In this document: one piece after another, positions 46,814-55,539 of the stretch | Position numbering within the stretch: the stretch's first letter is position 1 | How the letters are laid out: each line of letters begins with the position of its first letter | Source of the DNA: Caenicola sp034331105 | Lineage (GTDB): Bacteria > Synergistota > Synergistia > Synergistales > Synergistaceae | Reading direction: 5' to 3' | Assembly: GCA_034331105.1 (NCBI GenBank) | Contig: JAXQGB010000015.1 | Location: 248,001 to 312,000 of the forward strand | DNA length: 64,000 nt | Notes under the pieces: generated by a model | Seen by the model: the letters and a program-made list of their open reading frames with translations, nothing else | Told to the model about the DNA's origin: nothing | Database searches by the model: none | Program-made: the position numbers and the translations under genes

Positions 46814-47380
46814 ATTTAAGCCTGTAAGCAGAATGTATAAACAACGATTACCAATCGATTTTTTGCAATGCATAGTTCATTTTTTAAAGTTCGATCGGCT
46901 TTCAGGCCTTGTTGCGATTTTCGGCCCTGTCTAAATCTGCCTGTCTAAAAAATACGGCTTGTGTGCGTTTCCCCGCGTCACGCAGAAGATTTTAACTCAG
47001 TTTCCTGAATAAAGCAACACCCAGAAATAACTGTGTTGTTGATCAGCAATATCGCCATGTCATAACTCATCAAGGAAAAAGTCATCCCGTCTAATAATGA
47101 GAGGGTGAAAATAATTATGAGAAAACAATACAGCGAAAAACAGTCTGAAGAGATCGACCCTTCGACTGGCCTCGCTGTTCTGAATGATAATATTCAAGAC
47201 TCTGTAGAATTTAAAAAGGTAGACGCTGTCCACTTGTTGCACCCGATACTAACTGAAACGACCTTATTACGCTTATCTTTGTAGGACGAAACACATAAAT
47301 TATCGCCCAAAAAACACCAGAAAGTTGCTTTTAGTCTTACATTTCTGATTATCTTAGAAACTTCGATTTTACTATTTCAT
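46814..47380. other. Intergenic region, no supported gene
   Basis: Nothing convincing is seen. A 55-codon plus-strand frame at 47117-47284 has an AGAGGGTGA ribosome-like site but no recognisable domain. A GTCATCCCGTCTA fragment near 47081 resembles the REP-like blocks elsewhere. The promoter of the tRNA-Met unit may lie on the left side. Confidence 0.3.
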
Positions 47381-47974
47381 TCAAGCGATCAGGTTGGCGT
47401 TCACAAAATCCCAGTTTATCAGGTTTTTAATAAATGAATCCAGATAATCTGCGCGTTTGTTCTGGTAATCCAGATAATATGCGTGCTCCCATACGTCTAC
47501 CGTTAAAAGGGGCTTAACGTCTTTAGCGATGGGTGTGTCTGCGTTGGAAGTTTTGATTATTTCCAGTTTACCGTCTTTTTGAACAAGCCAGGCCCAACCG
47601 CTTCCAAACTGACCTAGAGCCGTATCCTTAAGTTTTTTGGCAAATATCTCGTAGCTTCCAAAATCAAGATCGATCTTCTCCGCCAAAGGGCCATAAGGAA
47701 TACCGCCTCCTGCAGGCTTGATCGAATGCCAATAGAAGGTGTGATTCCAGACCTGTGCGGCGTTGTTGAAAACAGCTGTTTTGTCATCCCTGCCTGAAGT
47801 ATTTTTTATTATGCTTTCAAGGGTTTCCTGCGAAAATTCAGTGCCTTCAATGAGTTTGTTCAGGTTTTCAACATATGCATTGTGGTGCTTGCCGTAATGA
47901 AAATCCAAAGTCCTAGAACTTATATGAGGTTCCAGCGCATCTTTTTCGTATGGAAGCTTGGGCAGTATAATCAT
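47381..47974 (-). CDS. sodB: Iron superoxide dismutase
   Basis: Fe/Mn-family superoxide dismutase of 197 residues. Metal ligands are in HYGKHHNAYV, VWNHTFYW and DVWEHAYYLDY. The Gln in NNAAQVWNHTFYW is placed as in iron-type enzymes. It detoxifies superoxide in the cytosol of an anaerobe facing air. The ATG has AAGGATGG upstream with about 10 bases spacing. It is a single-gene unit with a CsbD-like gene just upstream on the same strand. Confidence 0.92.
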   Translation of the reverse strand: MIILPKLPYEKDALEPHISSRTLDFHYGKHHNAYVENLNKLIEGTEFSQETLESIIKNTSGRDDKTAVFNNAAQVWNHTFYWHSIKPAGGGIPYGPLAEKIDLDFGSYEIFAKKLKDTALGQFGSGWAWLVQKDGKLEIIKTSNADTPIAKDVKPLLTVDVWEHAYYLDYQNKRADYLDSFIKNLINWDFVNANLIA

Positions 47975-48050
47975 TTTATCATTCCATCCTTTTTTGATCA
48001 GTATTTTAATTATGGTACAATTCGAAACATTTTCATGTTACTCGTGGCTG

Positions 48051-48179
48051 TCAATAGAATGGTCTAATTCTTTCTCCGTCGATCAGGATCACTTCATCAT
48101 CAGTGATCCTGCCCCAGGTCTTTTTGACATTTCCCTGAATTTCATGACATTTCCCTCTGAGAACATCTTCCTTCGTCAC
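48051..48179 (-). CDS. Short CsbD-like stress protein
   Basis: A 42-residue frame that aligns with the N-terminal two thirds of CsbD proteins: K-EDVLRGKCHEIQGNVKKTWG followed by ITDDEV and IDGER, the core family pattern. Normal CsbD proteins run about 60-70 residues; this one stops after RIRPFY and lacks the usual C-terminal helix, so it may be truncated. The start is GTG with AAGGGG upstream at wide spacing. CsbD is a stress-induced protein of unknown mechanism. Confidence 0.55.
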   Translation of the reverse strand: MTKEDVLRGKCHEIQGNVKKTWGRITDDEVILIDGERIRPFY

Positions 48180-48409
48180 CCATAAACCAACCCCTTATTT
48201 AGCAGTATACATATAATGCCACTAACATATTTTCATATCATAACAACAAAATAAATTTTAGTCAAAAAACAGCAAATAAAAATTGAAATATTCAAAAAGT
48301 TCGTCTATCGCAAAATCGTCTGCTCCGCTAACATGGATTCAATGACTGATCATATCTAAATCCGACAGGACCGCTTTTTAATGTTGGACTTCAGAGAGAG
48401 AAGGGTTTA

Positions 48410-49534
48410 CTAAGCCATCAGGCTGATGGTTTTACGGAATCTATTCAGAGCGATCATGAAGAATACAGCCGCTATCACAGCCATAGCAAGAAAATTTATC
48501 CATACATCCTCAATACCCGCACCCCTGAAAAGTATTCCCTGTCCGGCAGCAACGAAGTGTGTGCTTGGCGCGGCCAACATAATTTTCTGAACAAACTCCG
48601 GCATGCTCTCCCGGGGGGTCTGCCCTCCTGAAAGCAGCTGCAACGGCAGCAGTACCAACAGAGAAAGCATCCCGAACTGGGGCATTGAGCGCGCCACAGT
48701 GGCCATAAAAATTCCCATTGAAGTCGTGGCAACTACACAGAGCGCTGCTGCACAGAGGAAGAGCAAAACAGAGCCTTGGACAGGAATGTTTAAAATACCC
48801 TGTACAACGACTGTCAGCGATATTCCTGCGCTGATTATAACGACCAGGCCCATAGACCAAATCTTGGACAGCATTATTTCTATTGGCGTGACAGGCATTA
48901 CGAGCAGATGCTCGATCGTGCCGTGTTCACGTTCACGGATAAGGGCGGCTCCTGCAAGTATGATCGAGAGCATGGTGAGGCCATTGATAATTTCTGACAA
49001 AGCTCCGAACCAGGACTGTTCGAGATTAGGGTTGTAACGCATGCGAAGTGCAAGGCTTACCTTTGGTTCTGTGATTATTCTGTAGCCCTGAACAAACTCA
49101 CTGACCTCTCCGAAGATCACCTGCTGGATATAACCGCTGCCTGTAAATGCCTGAGTCATACGGGTTGCATCCACGTTAAGCTGAATTGCCGGTGATTTTC
49201 CTGCAATAAGGTCGTTCTGAAAATCCGGAGGGATATCCAGTACAAATGTGTATTCGCCGGCATCCAGTCCGGGATCTACCGCTGAAAGGGGGATCAGCAC
49301 AGGAGAAATAAATTGCGGTGGGTAGAAGGCGGAAATGATGCGGTTTGAAAGCGCGGAATCATCCTCATCGACAAAGGCAATAGAAACATTGTTCAGTGTC
49401 TCTGGCATCAGAGTCGCAGCGATGTATATCTGACCGGTAAACATGAAGATGATCAGAAACAGCATCATTGGGTCACGCGCGAGGCTCCAAAGTTCTTTAA
49501 TCCCCAGACGATAAATATGTTTCAGACTTGGCAT
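48410..49534 (-). CDS. ABC-2 type transporter permease (YhhJ-like)
   Basis: A 374-residue membrane permease with a helix near 25, a long periplasmic domain (about 45-170) and five helices at the C-terminus, the ABC2 layout. Its start follows the stop of the ATPase-permease gene by 2 bases, and the AGGAG site lies in that gene's last codons. It probably pairs with the fused ATPase-permease to form a drug or lipid exporter with the HlyD and TolC proteins of the operon. Confidence 0.87.
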   Translation of the reverse strand: MPSLKHIYRLGIKELWSLARDPMMLFLIIFMFTGQIYIAATLMPETLNNVSIAFVDEDDSALSNRIISAFYPPQFISPVLIPLSAVDPGLDAGEYTFVLDIPPDFQNDLIAGKSPAIQLNVDATRMTQAFTGSGYIQQVIFGEVSEFVQGYRIITEPKVSLALRMRYNPNLEQSWFGALSEIINGLTMLSIILAGAALIREREHGTIEHLLVMPVTPIEIMLSKIWSMGLVVIISAGISLTVVVQGILNIPVQGSVLLFLCAAALCVVATTSMGIFMATVARSMPQFGMLSLLVLLPLQLLSGGQTPRESMPEFVQKIMLAAPSTHFVAAGQGILFRGAGIEDVWINFLAMAVIAAVFFMIALNRFRKTISLMA

Positions 49535-49536
49535 TT

Positions 49537-52302
49537 TCAGGACTCCTGTTTCTTAAGAAGCAATATCGAAAGGGTCATTATGACCGGTACAGAGATTAAA
49601 ATATAAAACAAATAGGGATACAGGCTGGAGAAACCCAAAGCTTTATTGAACACTCCCCTGCAAATGCTAATGTAGTAGGTCGCCGGATAGATGTGTCCGA
49701 CATAAAATCCTATCCCATCAAGGGAGGAGACAGGATTTATCATTCCTGCATACTGGATAGCCGGGATCATGGTAATAATTATTGACATGAACATAGCTGC
49801 GATCTGGCTCTTCGTTAACGTTGAAGAAAAGAGGCCAATGCCTGTGGAAAATGTGACAAAAAAGAGTGTTCCTATTGTCATTGCCATCAGGCTGCCCTTT
49901 ATCGGAACGTTAAATACCGTTACAGCCAGCAGAGTCATCATTACGAAGTTAAGCATTGCTATGGCTATATACGGCAGCTGTTTTCCTATGAGGAATTCGG
50001 CACGGCTTACAGGTGTCACATAAAGGTTGAGAATTGATCCCATCTCTTTCTCTCTTACGACCGACAGCGCTGTGAGCATTGCAGGGATCATAAGGAGCAG
50101 CATTGGAATGACAGCCGGTATCATTGACGGAAGGCTCTTTACGTCGGGATTGTAGCGAAACCTGGTTTCGATCACTGCTGAATGCCCTCCCGCTGTCTGC
50201 AGGGGCTGTCTCATTGCCGTCTCCTCCAGCCAATTCTGGTGCATGCCCTGTACATAACCTCCTACTGTCTCTGCACGCATAGGCATGGCTCCATCCACCC
50301 ATGCCCCTATCTGTACATTTTTTCCATGTTTCACATCGCGGGAAAAATTAGGAGGTATTTCAATGGCCATGTTGAGTTCTCCTGATCTCATGCGCCGTTC
50401 CAGTTCCTCGTAATTTGCTATAGGGGGATACTCTATGAAGTATCCTGATCCTGAAAGGTTCAGTGAATAATTCTGGCTCAGCACCGTCTGGTCACGGTCA
50501 AGAACCGCGTAAGTTAAGTTTTCTACATCCAGGCTTATGCCGTATCCGATGACAAACATGAGGATAATAGTTCCAAACAGTGCCATAACTCCACGTACAG
50601 GATCACGCATTATTTCAAGTGATTCGCGAATACAGTAGCTCCAGGCACGTTTCCAGTTGAACCATTTATTATTTCCCGGGCCGCTGTCATTATGGTCAGG
50701 ATTTTTAGCCGGTCGCTTTTTTGTGACAGAGGCAGAAAGAACAGCCTCGTCATCTGAATCAGCTTCTTTCAGGTAACTGATAAAAGCCTCTTCCAGGGTC
50801 GCAGCACTTCGCTTCCGTATGAGGTCAGCAGGTACGTCAGTGACAAGGACCTTTCCCGAGTGCATGAGGGATATCCGGTCACATCGTTCTGCTTCATTCA
50901 TAAAATGTGTGGAGACAAATATCGTGACATGGTCGTTTCTTGAAAGGTCTATCATTAATTGCCACATAGTGTCGCGTGCGATCGGATCGACCCCTGAGGT
51001 AGGTTCGTCAAGGATAAGCAGTTCAGGTTTATGCACCATTGCCACAGCAAGTGAAAGACGCTGGCGGATCCCCAGGGGCAGATTATCCGGCATCGCATCG
51101 AGAACTTCTCCCAGACCAAAGCGCTTTACCATTTCGTCTACCCGGCCGGGGATCTTATCTTTCTGAACTTTAAAAAGTCTTGCATGAAGTATAAGGTTCT
51201 GGCGAACGGATAGTTCTGTATAGAGGGAAAAGAGCTGGGACATGTAACCTACGCGGCGCCGAGTATCTATGTTTTTCGCACTGACTTTGTGTCCAAAAAG
51301 AGAGGCCCGACCTTCTGAAGGCTGCAGCAATCCGGTGAGCATTTTCATAGTGGTCGTTTTGCCGCAGCCGTTTGAGCCAAGGAATCCGAATATTTCCCCG
51401 CGGGTGATCTTCAGGCTTACGTGATCAACGGCAACGAACTTGCCAAAGCGCATTGTGAGATCGACTGCATCAATGGCAGTTTCAGAATTTTCGTCCCTGA
51501 CAAAAGGCGGGATGACGATCTCGCTGTAGCCCTTGCGTTTTTCCTCTGGGAGCAGGGCAATGAAGGCTTCGTCCAGCGAACGGGATCTAGTTCGCTCAAG
51601 AAGTTCGTCAGGTGTTCCTGTTGCCAGGATCTTCCCGGAATCCATAGCAATAAGCCAGTCGAAACGCTGGGCCTCGTCCATATATGCAGTTGCAACGATC
51701 ACGCTCATTCCTTGGCTATCGCCTCGTATGCGGTTGATCAGATCCCAGAACTGCGAACGTGCAAGTGGATCGACACCGGTAGTCGGTTCATCCAGAATTA
51801 GGAAGTCGGGATCATGTATCAGTGCACAGCAAAGTCCAAGCTTCTGCCTCATCCCACCGGACAACTTACCTGCCGGGCGATCCATAAAGTCTGTAAGGCC
51901 GGTACTTCGGCACAACTCATCTATGCGGCGGCGGCGTTCATCTGCGTCATGACCAAACAGCCTGCCAAAAAACTGAAGATTCTCCTCGACAGACAGGGTC
52001 GGAGCAAGGTTTTTTCCTAGTCCCTGCGGCATGTATGCGATACGGTTGCAGACGTCATCACGATGACGCTTGCTGGACATATCCCCTTCCAGCACCGTTA
52101 TCTGCCCCTGCTGAATTACCCTTGCGCCTGAAATGAGGGACAGCATCGTTGACTTGCCTACTCCGTCTGGCCCTATCAATCCAACCATGCAGCCTGCCGG
52201 AATGTTTAATGAAACATTATCCAGCGCAAGTTTTTTCCCGTAACTCTGCGAAATATCAGTCAGGGTCGCAACAGAGGAAGATGCCTTCGGCTCCGGGATC
52301 AT
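49537..52302 (-). CDS. Fused double ATPase and ABC-2 permease (RbbA/YhiH-like)
   Basis: A 921-residue fusion: ATPase domain 1 (Walker A GPDGVGKST, signature LSGGMRQ, LILDEPTTG), ATPase domain 2 (Walker A GSNGCGKTT, LILDEPTSG, with LPLGIRQ in place of LSGGQ, as I recall for this family) and a C-terminal six-helix ABC2 permease (about 555-920). The ATG at 52302 overlaps the TGA of the HlyD gene (ATGA). It energises the exporter of the operon; despite the RbbA label, a ribosomal role is not implied. Confidence 0.88.
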   Translation of the reverse strand: MIPEPKASSSVATLTDISQSYGKKLALDNVSLNIPAGCMVGLIGPDGVGKSTMLSLISGARVIQQGQITVLEGDMSSKRHRDDVCNRIAYMPQGLGKNLAPTLSVEENLQFFGRLFGHDADERRRRIDELCRSTGLTDFMDRPAGKLSGGMRQKLGLCCALIHDPDFLILDEPTTGVDPLARSQFWDLINRIRGDSQGMSVIVATAYMDEAQRFDWLIAMDSGKILATGTPDELLERTRSRSLDEAFIALLPEEKRKGYSEIVIPPFVRDENSETAIDAVDLTMRFGKFVAVDHVSLKITRGEIFGFLGSNGCGKTTTMKMLTGLLQPSEGRASLFGHKVSAKNIDTRRRVGYMSQLFSLYTELSVRQNLILHARLFKVQKDKIPGRVDEMVKRFGLGEVLDAMPDNLPLGIRQRLSLAVAMVHKPELLILDEPTSGVDPIARDTMWQLMIDLSRNDHVTIFVSTHFMNEAERCDRISLMHSGKVLVTDVPADLIRKRSAATLEEAFISYLKEADSDDEAVLSASVTKKRPAKNPDHNDSGPGNNKWFNWKRAWSYCIRESLEIMRDPVRGVMALFGTIILMFVIGYGISLDVENLTYAVLDRDQTVLSQNYSLNLSGSGYFIEYPPIANYEELERRMRSGELNMAIEIPPNFSRDVKHGKNVQIGAWVDGAMPMRAETVGGYVQGMHQNWLEETAMRQPLQTAGGHSAVIETRFRYNPDVKSLPSMIPAVIPMLLLMIPAMLTALSVVREKEMGSILNLYVTPVSRAEFLIGKQLPYIAIAMLNFVMMTLLAVTVFNVPIKGSLMAMTIGTLFFVTFSTGIGLFSSTLTKSQIAAMFMSIIITMIPAIQYAGMINPVSSLDGIGFYVGHIYPATYYISICRGVFNKALGFSSLYPYLFYILISVPVIMTLSILLLKKQES

Positions 52303-53402
52303 TCTTTCACCTTGATCTCCAGATCTGACGGCCATTCATCCTCGGAATTTAATTTGATCCACGCTACACCCGGAAGTCCGGTTTTTACCATTGTTAAGTG
52401 TTTATTCAGCAATTCAGGAGAAATTCTTGCTTTGACCCTGAACATCAGCTTCTGCCTTTCACTTGCTGTCTCCACCGTTTTTGGTGTGAACTGTGCCACA
52501 CTCGCGACAAAGGAGACCTGAGCAGGGATGACTTTATCAGGTGCCGCATCAAGTATTATTCGAACGTCGCTCCCAAGTGCGACCTGACCTGCCACTGTCT
52601 CAGGAAGGAAAAAAGTCATATATACATCACTGAGGTCAACCAGGCTGAGTACGGTCCCTCCTGCAGGCAGCACTTCTCCGGGCTGGGCAACGCGGAATTG
52701 TATGCGGCCGTCACGCGGAGCCTTCAAATGGCAGTCTTCTATATCAGCCTCTATACGGGCAACTGTTGCCTGTGCGGCAGCAACACCGGATCTGGCGTTG
52801 ACGACCTGCGCCTCTGCTGCATTTACAACTGCCCTGGCAGCTATGACCTGGGACTGGGCAGAAACAAGCTGAGACTTTTGGCCCTCAAATTCTGAGGTTA
52901 TATTGTCGAATTCCTGTACCGATATTACATTTTCATCCATCAGAGCTTTAGAACGCACATAACGTTTCTGAACTCCGTCCAGTTCGCTTTTGCGCTGTCT
53001 GACAACAGCCCCTGCCGTAGCAACATCACTTTTTCGCACGGCAACCTGGGCTTCGGCTCCGACGACCGCAGCTATTGCTTGCGCCTTCTGGGCAATAGCT
53101 TCATTGCGCTGTGCCTCAAGCACCTCGACCTGCATCTTTGCCAACAGCTGCCCGCTTTTTACAAAATCACCTTCGTTTGCCATGATCTCTACCACTCGTC
53201 CTCCGAGTTTTGTCGCAATGTTTATCTCAGTTGCCTCAATGCGGCCATTGCCGCTGACAAATCCTTCCCGATTATTTGAGGGCTTCAGGATCATCCAGCC
53301 CGCAACTGCTGCTGTCAGTACAACAGCTGCAATAGCAAGGCTGATAATGATCTTTCTTTTCCTTTTGGGTTGTGTTGCATTTTGTAATTCAGGTTTAGGC
53401 AT
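52299..53402 (-). CDS. HlyD-family membrane fusion protein (YhiI-like)
   Basis: A 367-residue periplasmic adaptor with one N-terminal anchor helix (about 16-37), a lipoyl-like segment (NEGDFVKSGQLLAKM), a long Ala-rich alpha-helical hairpin (about 90-215) and a beta-barrel domain. It links the inner-membrane ABC transporter with the TolC-type channel encoded just upstream. GGGGAG lies about 11 bases before the ATG. Confidence 0.9.
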   Translation of the reverse strand: MPKPELQNATQPKRKRKIIISLAIAAVVLTAAVAGWMILKPSNNREGFVSGNGRIEATEINIATKLGGRVVEIMANEGDFVKSGQLLAKMQVEVLEAQRNEAIAQKAQAIAAVVGAEAQVAVRKSDVATAGAVVRQRKSELDGVQKRYVRSKALMDENVISVQEFDNITSEFEGQKSQLVSAQSQVIAARAVVNAAEAQVVNARSGVAAAQATVARIEADIEDCHLKAPRDGRIQFRVAQPGEVLPAGGTVLSLVDLSDVYMTFFLPETVAGQVALGSDVRIILDAAPDKVIPAQVSFVASVAQFTPKTVETASERQKLMFRVKARISPELLNKHLTMVKTGLPGVAWIKLNSEDEWPSDLEIKVKE

Positions 53403-53445
53403 TTATAGTTGTTCTCCCCTCAGCAGTGAAAATTCAAATTTATTC

Positions 53446-54777
53446 TTAAAATTCACCCATGGCATAAAGCAGGTCAGCATAGGCAGTCCTGGCTTCCGCA
53501 ACCGCATTTGTCCTTGCGTTTCTCGTATCTGTCATAGCAAGGCGGGCATCCAGCACGTCAATATTTGTCCCCATCTGATTCTGATAACGCTTCATGGCTA
53601 TACGGTAATCCTCCTCGGACTGGGCTACTGAATCTTCCGCGACTTTGACCATCTGGATAGCTGAATCAAGGTTTACGCTTGCCTTGGATACATCGAGCCC
53701 GATCTCGCGCTTCAAATCTTCAATTCGATATAATAATTCTTCAGCTGCTGCCTTTGCTTCTACGATCTGTCCATGGACTTTGCCGGAATCGAACAGCCTG
53801 AGCTCAGCAAAAATTCCGACTCTCCATTCATCCTCTTCTGAAGGGAATATCTCATCATCAGCAATAAGGGCCTGTGCAGAAAGTTTGACCTGCGGCATGA
53901 TCTGTCCCTTGACTGCCTTAACTGTCTGGAGTGCGGCATTTCTGGTCGCATCAAGTCCTTTCAGTTCCGGTCTCATCTCCAAAGCTCTCCGCAGAGGATC
54001 TTCAGGCACAGTAAAGTTCTCCAGATCGAAACCTCCTGCAGCAACTGTGTAATTTTCTTCAAGTGACTGCCCTGTTATTCTTTCAAGCTGCTTCCAAGCC
54101 ACCTTGACCTTGCTTTCTGCCCGAATCAAGTCAAGCTGGGACGAAGAAACCGAGACCCGGACCCTTAAAACCTCGTTCTTGGCTACCGCACCTGTGCGAT
54201 AAAAAATCTCTACCTGTCTGAGATGTTCCTTGGCAAGATCCAGGGCTTCCGTCGCAACCTGAACGCCGGAAATCGATTTTTGCAGCTCGTAAAAGGCTCT
54301 GCGGACTCCATTTCCAACCTGCTGGACAGTACGATCCAGCTCTGTATTTCTGGCAGTCACAAGCATTCTTTCTGCTTTTGTGCGTGCTGAAAGGGTTCCG
54401 CCGCTGTAAAGTACCTGGGTCAGGTTCAAAGCAACTCGGTATGTTTCTTCGTATCCCATGGGTACAATTCCGATCTGGGTTATCCTGTCATTAGCAAAGG
54501 CGGGGACATAAGGCGCATTGTTCAGCTTTTCGTAGCCATACGTCCCGTAGATCTGAGGCATCTGGTCTGACCGTGTTTTTACCAGGCGTCCCTCTTGCTG
54601 ACGTACGCGGGCATTGGCAGCAAGAATAAGTGGATTGGCTTCACGCGAAATTATTAATAGTTTTTCAAGAGTAAGTATTTCAGCACAATCTGCTCCGGCG
54701 GTTATAAGTCCTACAGTAAATACCGCTGCACAAACAACAGTTAAATATGTTTTGATTAACCGGTAATTGAGCTTCAT
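53446..54777 (-). CDS. TolC-family outer-membrane efflux channel
   Basis: A 443-residue protein with a signal peptide (about 1-30) and two OEP repeats rich in long helices, ending with RTNAVAEARTAYADLLYAMGEF as in the family. It forms the outer-membrane exit of the export operon. The start ATG at 54777 has AAGGTG 5 bases upstream; the longer frame to 54810 lacks a site. It is the first gene of the four-gene operon. Its presence shows a diderm envelope. Confidence 0.9.
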   Translation of the reverse strand: MKLNYRLIKTYLTVVCAAVFTVGLITAGADCAEILTLEKLLIISREANPLILAANARVRQQEGRLVKTRSDQMPQIYGTYGYEKLNNAPYVPAFANDRITQIGIVPMGYEETYRVALNLTQVLYSGGTLSARTKAERMLVTARNTELDRTVQQVGNGVRRAFYELQKSISGVQVATEALDLAKEHLRQVEIFYRTGAVAKNEVLRVRVSVSSSQLDLIRAESKVKVAWKQLERITGQSLEENYTVAAGGFDLENFTVPEDPLRRALEMRPELKGLDATRNAALQTVKAVKGQIMPQVKLSAQALIADDEIFPSEEDEWRVGIFAELRLFDSGKVHGQIVEAKAAAEELLYRIEDLKREIGLDVSKASVNLDSAIQMVKVAEDSVAQSEEDYRIAMKRYQNQMGTNIDVLDARLAMTDTRNARTNAVAEARTAYADLLYAMGEF

Positions 54778-54989
54778 TAGGCACCTTCTCTTTATAAAAT
54801 TACATTGCAAATAAAACTTTGTCCTCTATAAAAACCAACCTGAGTCCTAGAGAATAAATATATGATCAAGTACTGAAAAGCAAAGAGTAAATTATACATA
54901 CTAACATTGTAACTCTTAATTGTATAAGTAAATTCGACCAATACAAGGTATTATCGCCTATGTAAATCAATAGTAATTATTATTAAAAT

Positions 54990-55052
54990 CGTAAGCGTCG
55001 AATATCCCTGATTTCTGGACGTTATCCAGGTCCGGGATATTTGACGCTTACG
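54990..55052. repeat. REP-like long hairpin, copy 2
   Basis: Outer arms CGTAAGCGTC...CCCTGA and TCCGGGATATTTGACGCTTACG pair at 20 of 22 positions, with an inner CTGGA/TCCAG dyad. It is the better preserved copy of the element at 46472-46533. No T-run follows, so a terminator role is unlikely. Confidence 0.7.
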
Positions 55053-55097
55053 TTATAGTTTTGGTTTGAAGGAATTTGACAGAATGAAAAGAGAAAA

Positions 55098-55126
55098 ACC
55101 GGATCAGCATTTTCTGCCGATCCGGT
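55098..55126 (-). terminator. Rho-independent terminator of the tRNA cluster
   Basis: ACCGGATC/GATCCGGT followed on the minus strand by TTTTTCTC. It ends the transcript carrying tRNA-fMet. Confidence 0.8.
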
Positions 55127-55160
55127 CATAACCAGGGTTTATCCCTTAAATGTTTTAAAA

Positions 55161-55237
55161 TGGTTGCGGGGACAGGATTTGAACCTGTGACCTTCGGGTT
55201 ATGAGCCCGACGAGCTGCCGTACTGCTCCACCCCGCG
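55161..55237 (-). tRNA. tRNA-fMet (CAT), initiator
   Basis: Complete initiator tRNA with encoded CCA. The acceptor CGCGGGG/CCCCGCA leaves the first C unpaired with A, the hallmark of bacterial initiators, and the anticodon stem has three G-C pairs (GGG/CCC) beside CAT. It lies 19 bases from the 3' half of the split tRNA-Leu and was probably co-transcribed with it. Confidence 0.95.
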
Positions 55238-55256
55238 ATTTGAATTGGTGCATAAC

Positions 55257-55316
55257 TGGTGCCGAGAGCGGGATTCGAACCCGCACGAACTTGCGTTCGC
55301 AGGATTTTAAGTCCCG
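55257..55316 (-). pseudogene. 3' half of split host tRNA-Leu(TAA)
   Basis: Contains the anticodon arm CGGGACTTAAAATCCTG, a long variable arm, T arm CGGG-TTCGAAT-CCCG, acceptor strand TCTCGGC and ACCA. The sequence beyond the core is not tRNA. Its missing 5' half (acceptor GCCGGGA, which pairs with TCTCGGC) lies at 59302-59344. Confidence 0.85.
55300..55316. other. Attachment site copy, left (att core)
   Basis: CAGGATTTTAAGTCCCG, 17 bases identical to 59302-59318, in direct orientation. The core covers the tRNA-Leu anticodon stem-loop; bases on either side differ between the copies. Confidence 0.85.
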
Positions 55317-55403
55317 TTTAGACATCGTAAAGCATTGGTATTACTGCCTTGCTATATTAATTGTCGTAAACCTTTGCAACTTATTGCAACATCTTTTGCA
55401 ACA

Positions 55404-55487
55404 TGGTGGGCGTGACGGGATTCGAACCCGTAAGGCTTACGCCGAGGGATTTTAAGTCCCTTGTGTATACCGTTCCACCACACGCCC
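55404..55487 (-). tRNA. Complete tRNA-Leu (TAA) carried by the integrative element
   Basis: Intact cloverleaf with encoded CCA: acceptor GGGCGTG/CACGCCC, three-pair D stem GTG/CAC, perfect anticodon stem AGGGA/TCCCT around CTTAAAA (anticodon TAA), variable arm GGC/GCC and T arm ACGGG/CCCGT. Its body differs from the split host gene; only 14 bases around the anticodon agree. It lies inside the element and can replace the broken gene. Confidence 0.93.
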
Positions 55488-55510
55488 AAAGCAGTGGAAC
55501 AACGAGGGGT

Positions 55511-55539
55511 ATCTTACACCACCTCTTGCTCCCTGTCAA
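55511..55539 (-). promoter_or_regulatory. Sigma-70-type promoter of the element's tRNA-Leu
   Basis: TTGACA (55534-55539) and TAAGAT (55511-55516) with a 17-base spacer. The -35 box overlaps the last codons of the integrase gene. Predicted start is about 15 bases before the tRNA; the transcript would continue to tRNA-fMet. Confidence 0.75.

Noticed and set aside
47117..47284. 55-codon plus-strand frame with a ribosome-like site
   Set aside because: No recognisable domain, no terminator or partner, and the start only vaguely recalls IS3 OrfA proteins.
55404..55487. Intact tRNA-Leu as a regenerated attachment-site tRNA
   Set aside because: Its whole body differs from the split host tRNA and only 14 bases around the anticodon agree, so it is not the product of recombination at the 17-bp core.
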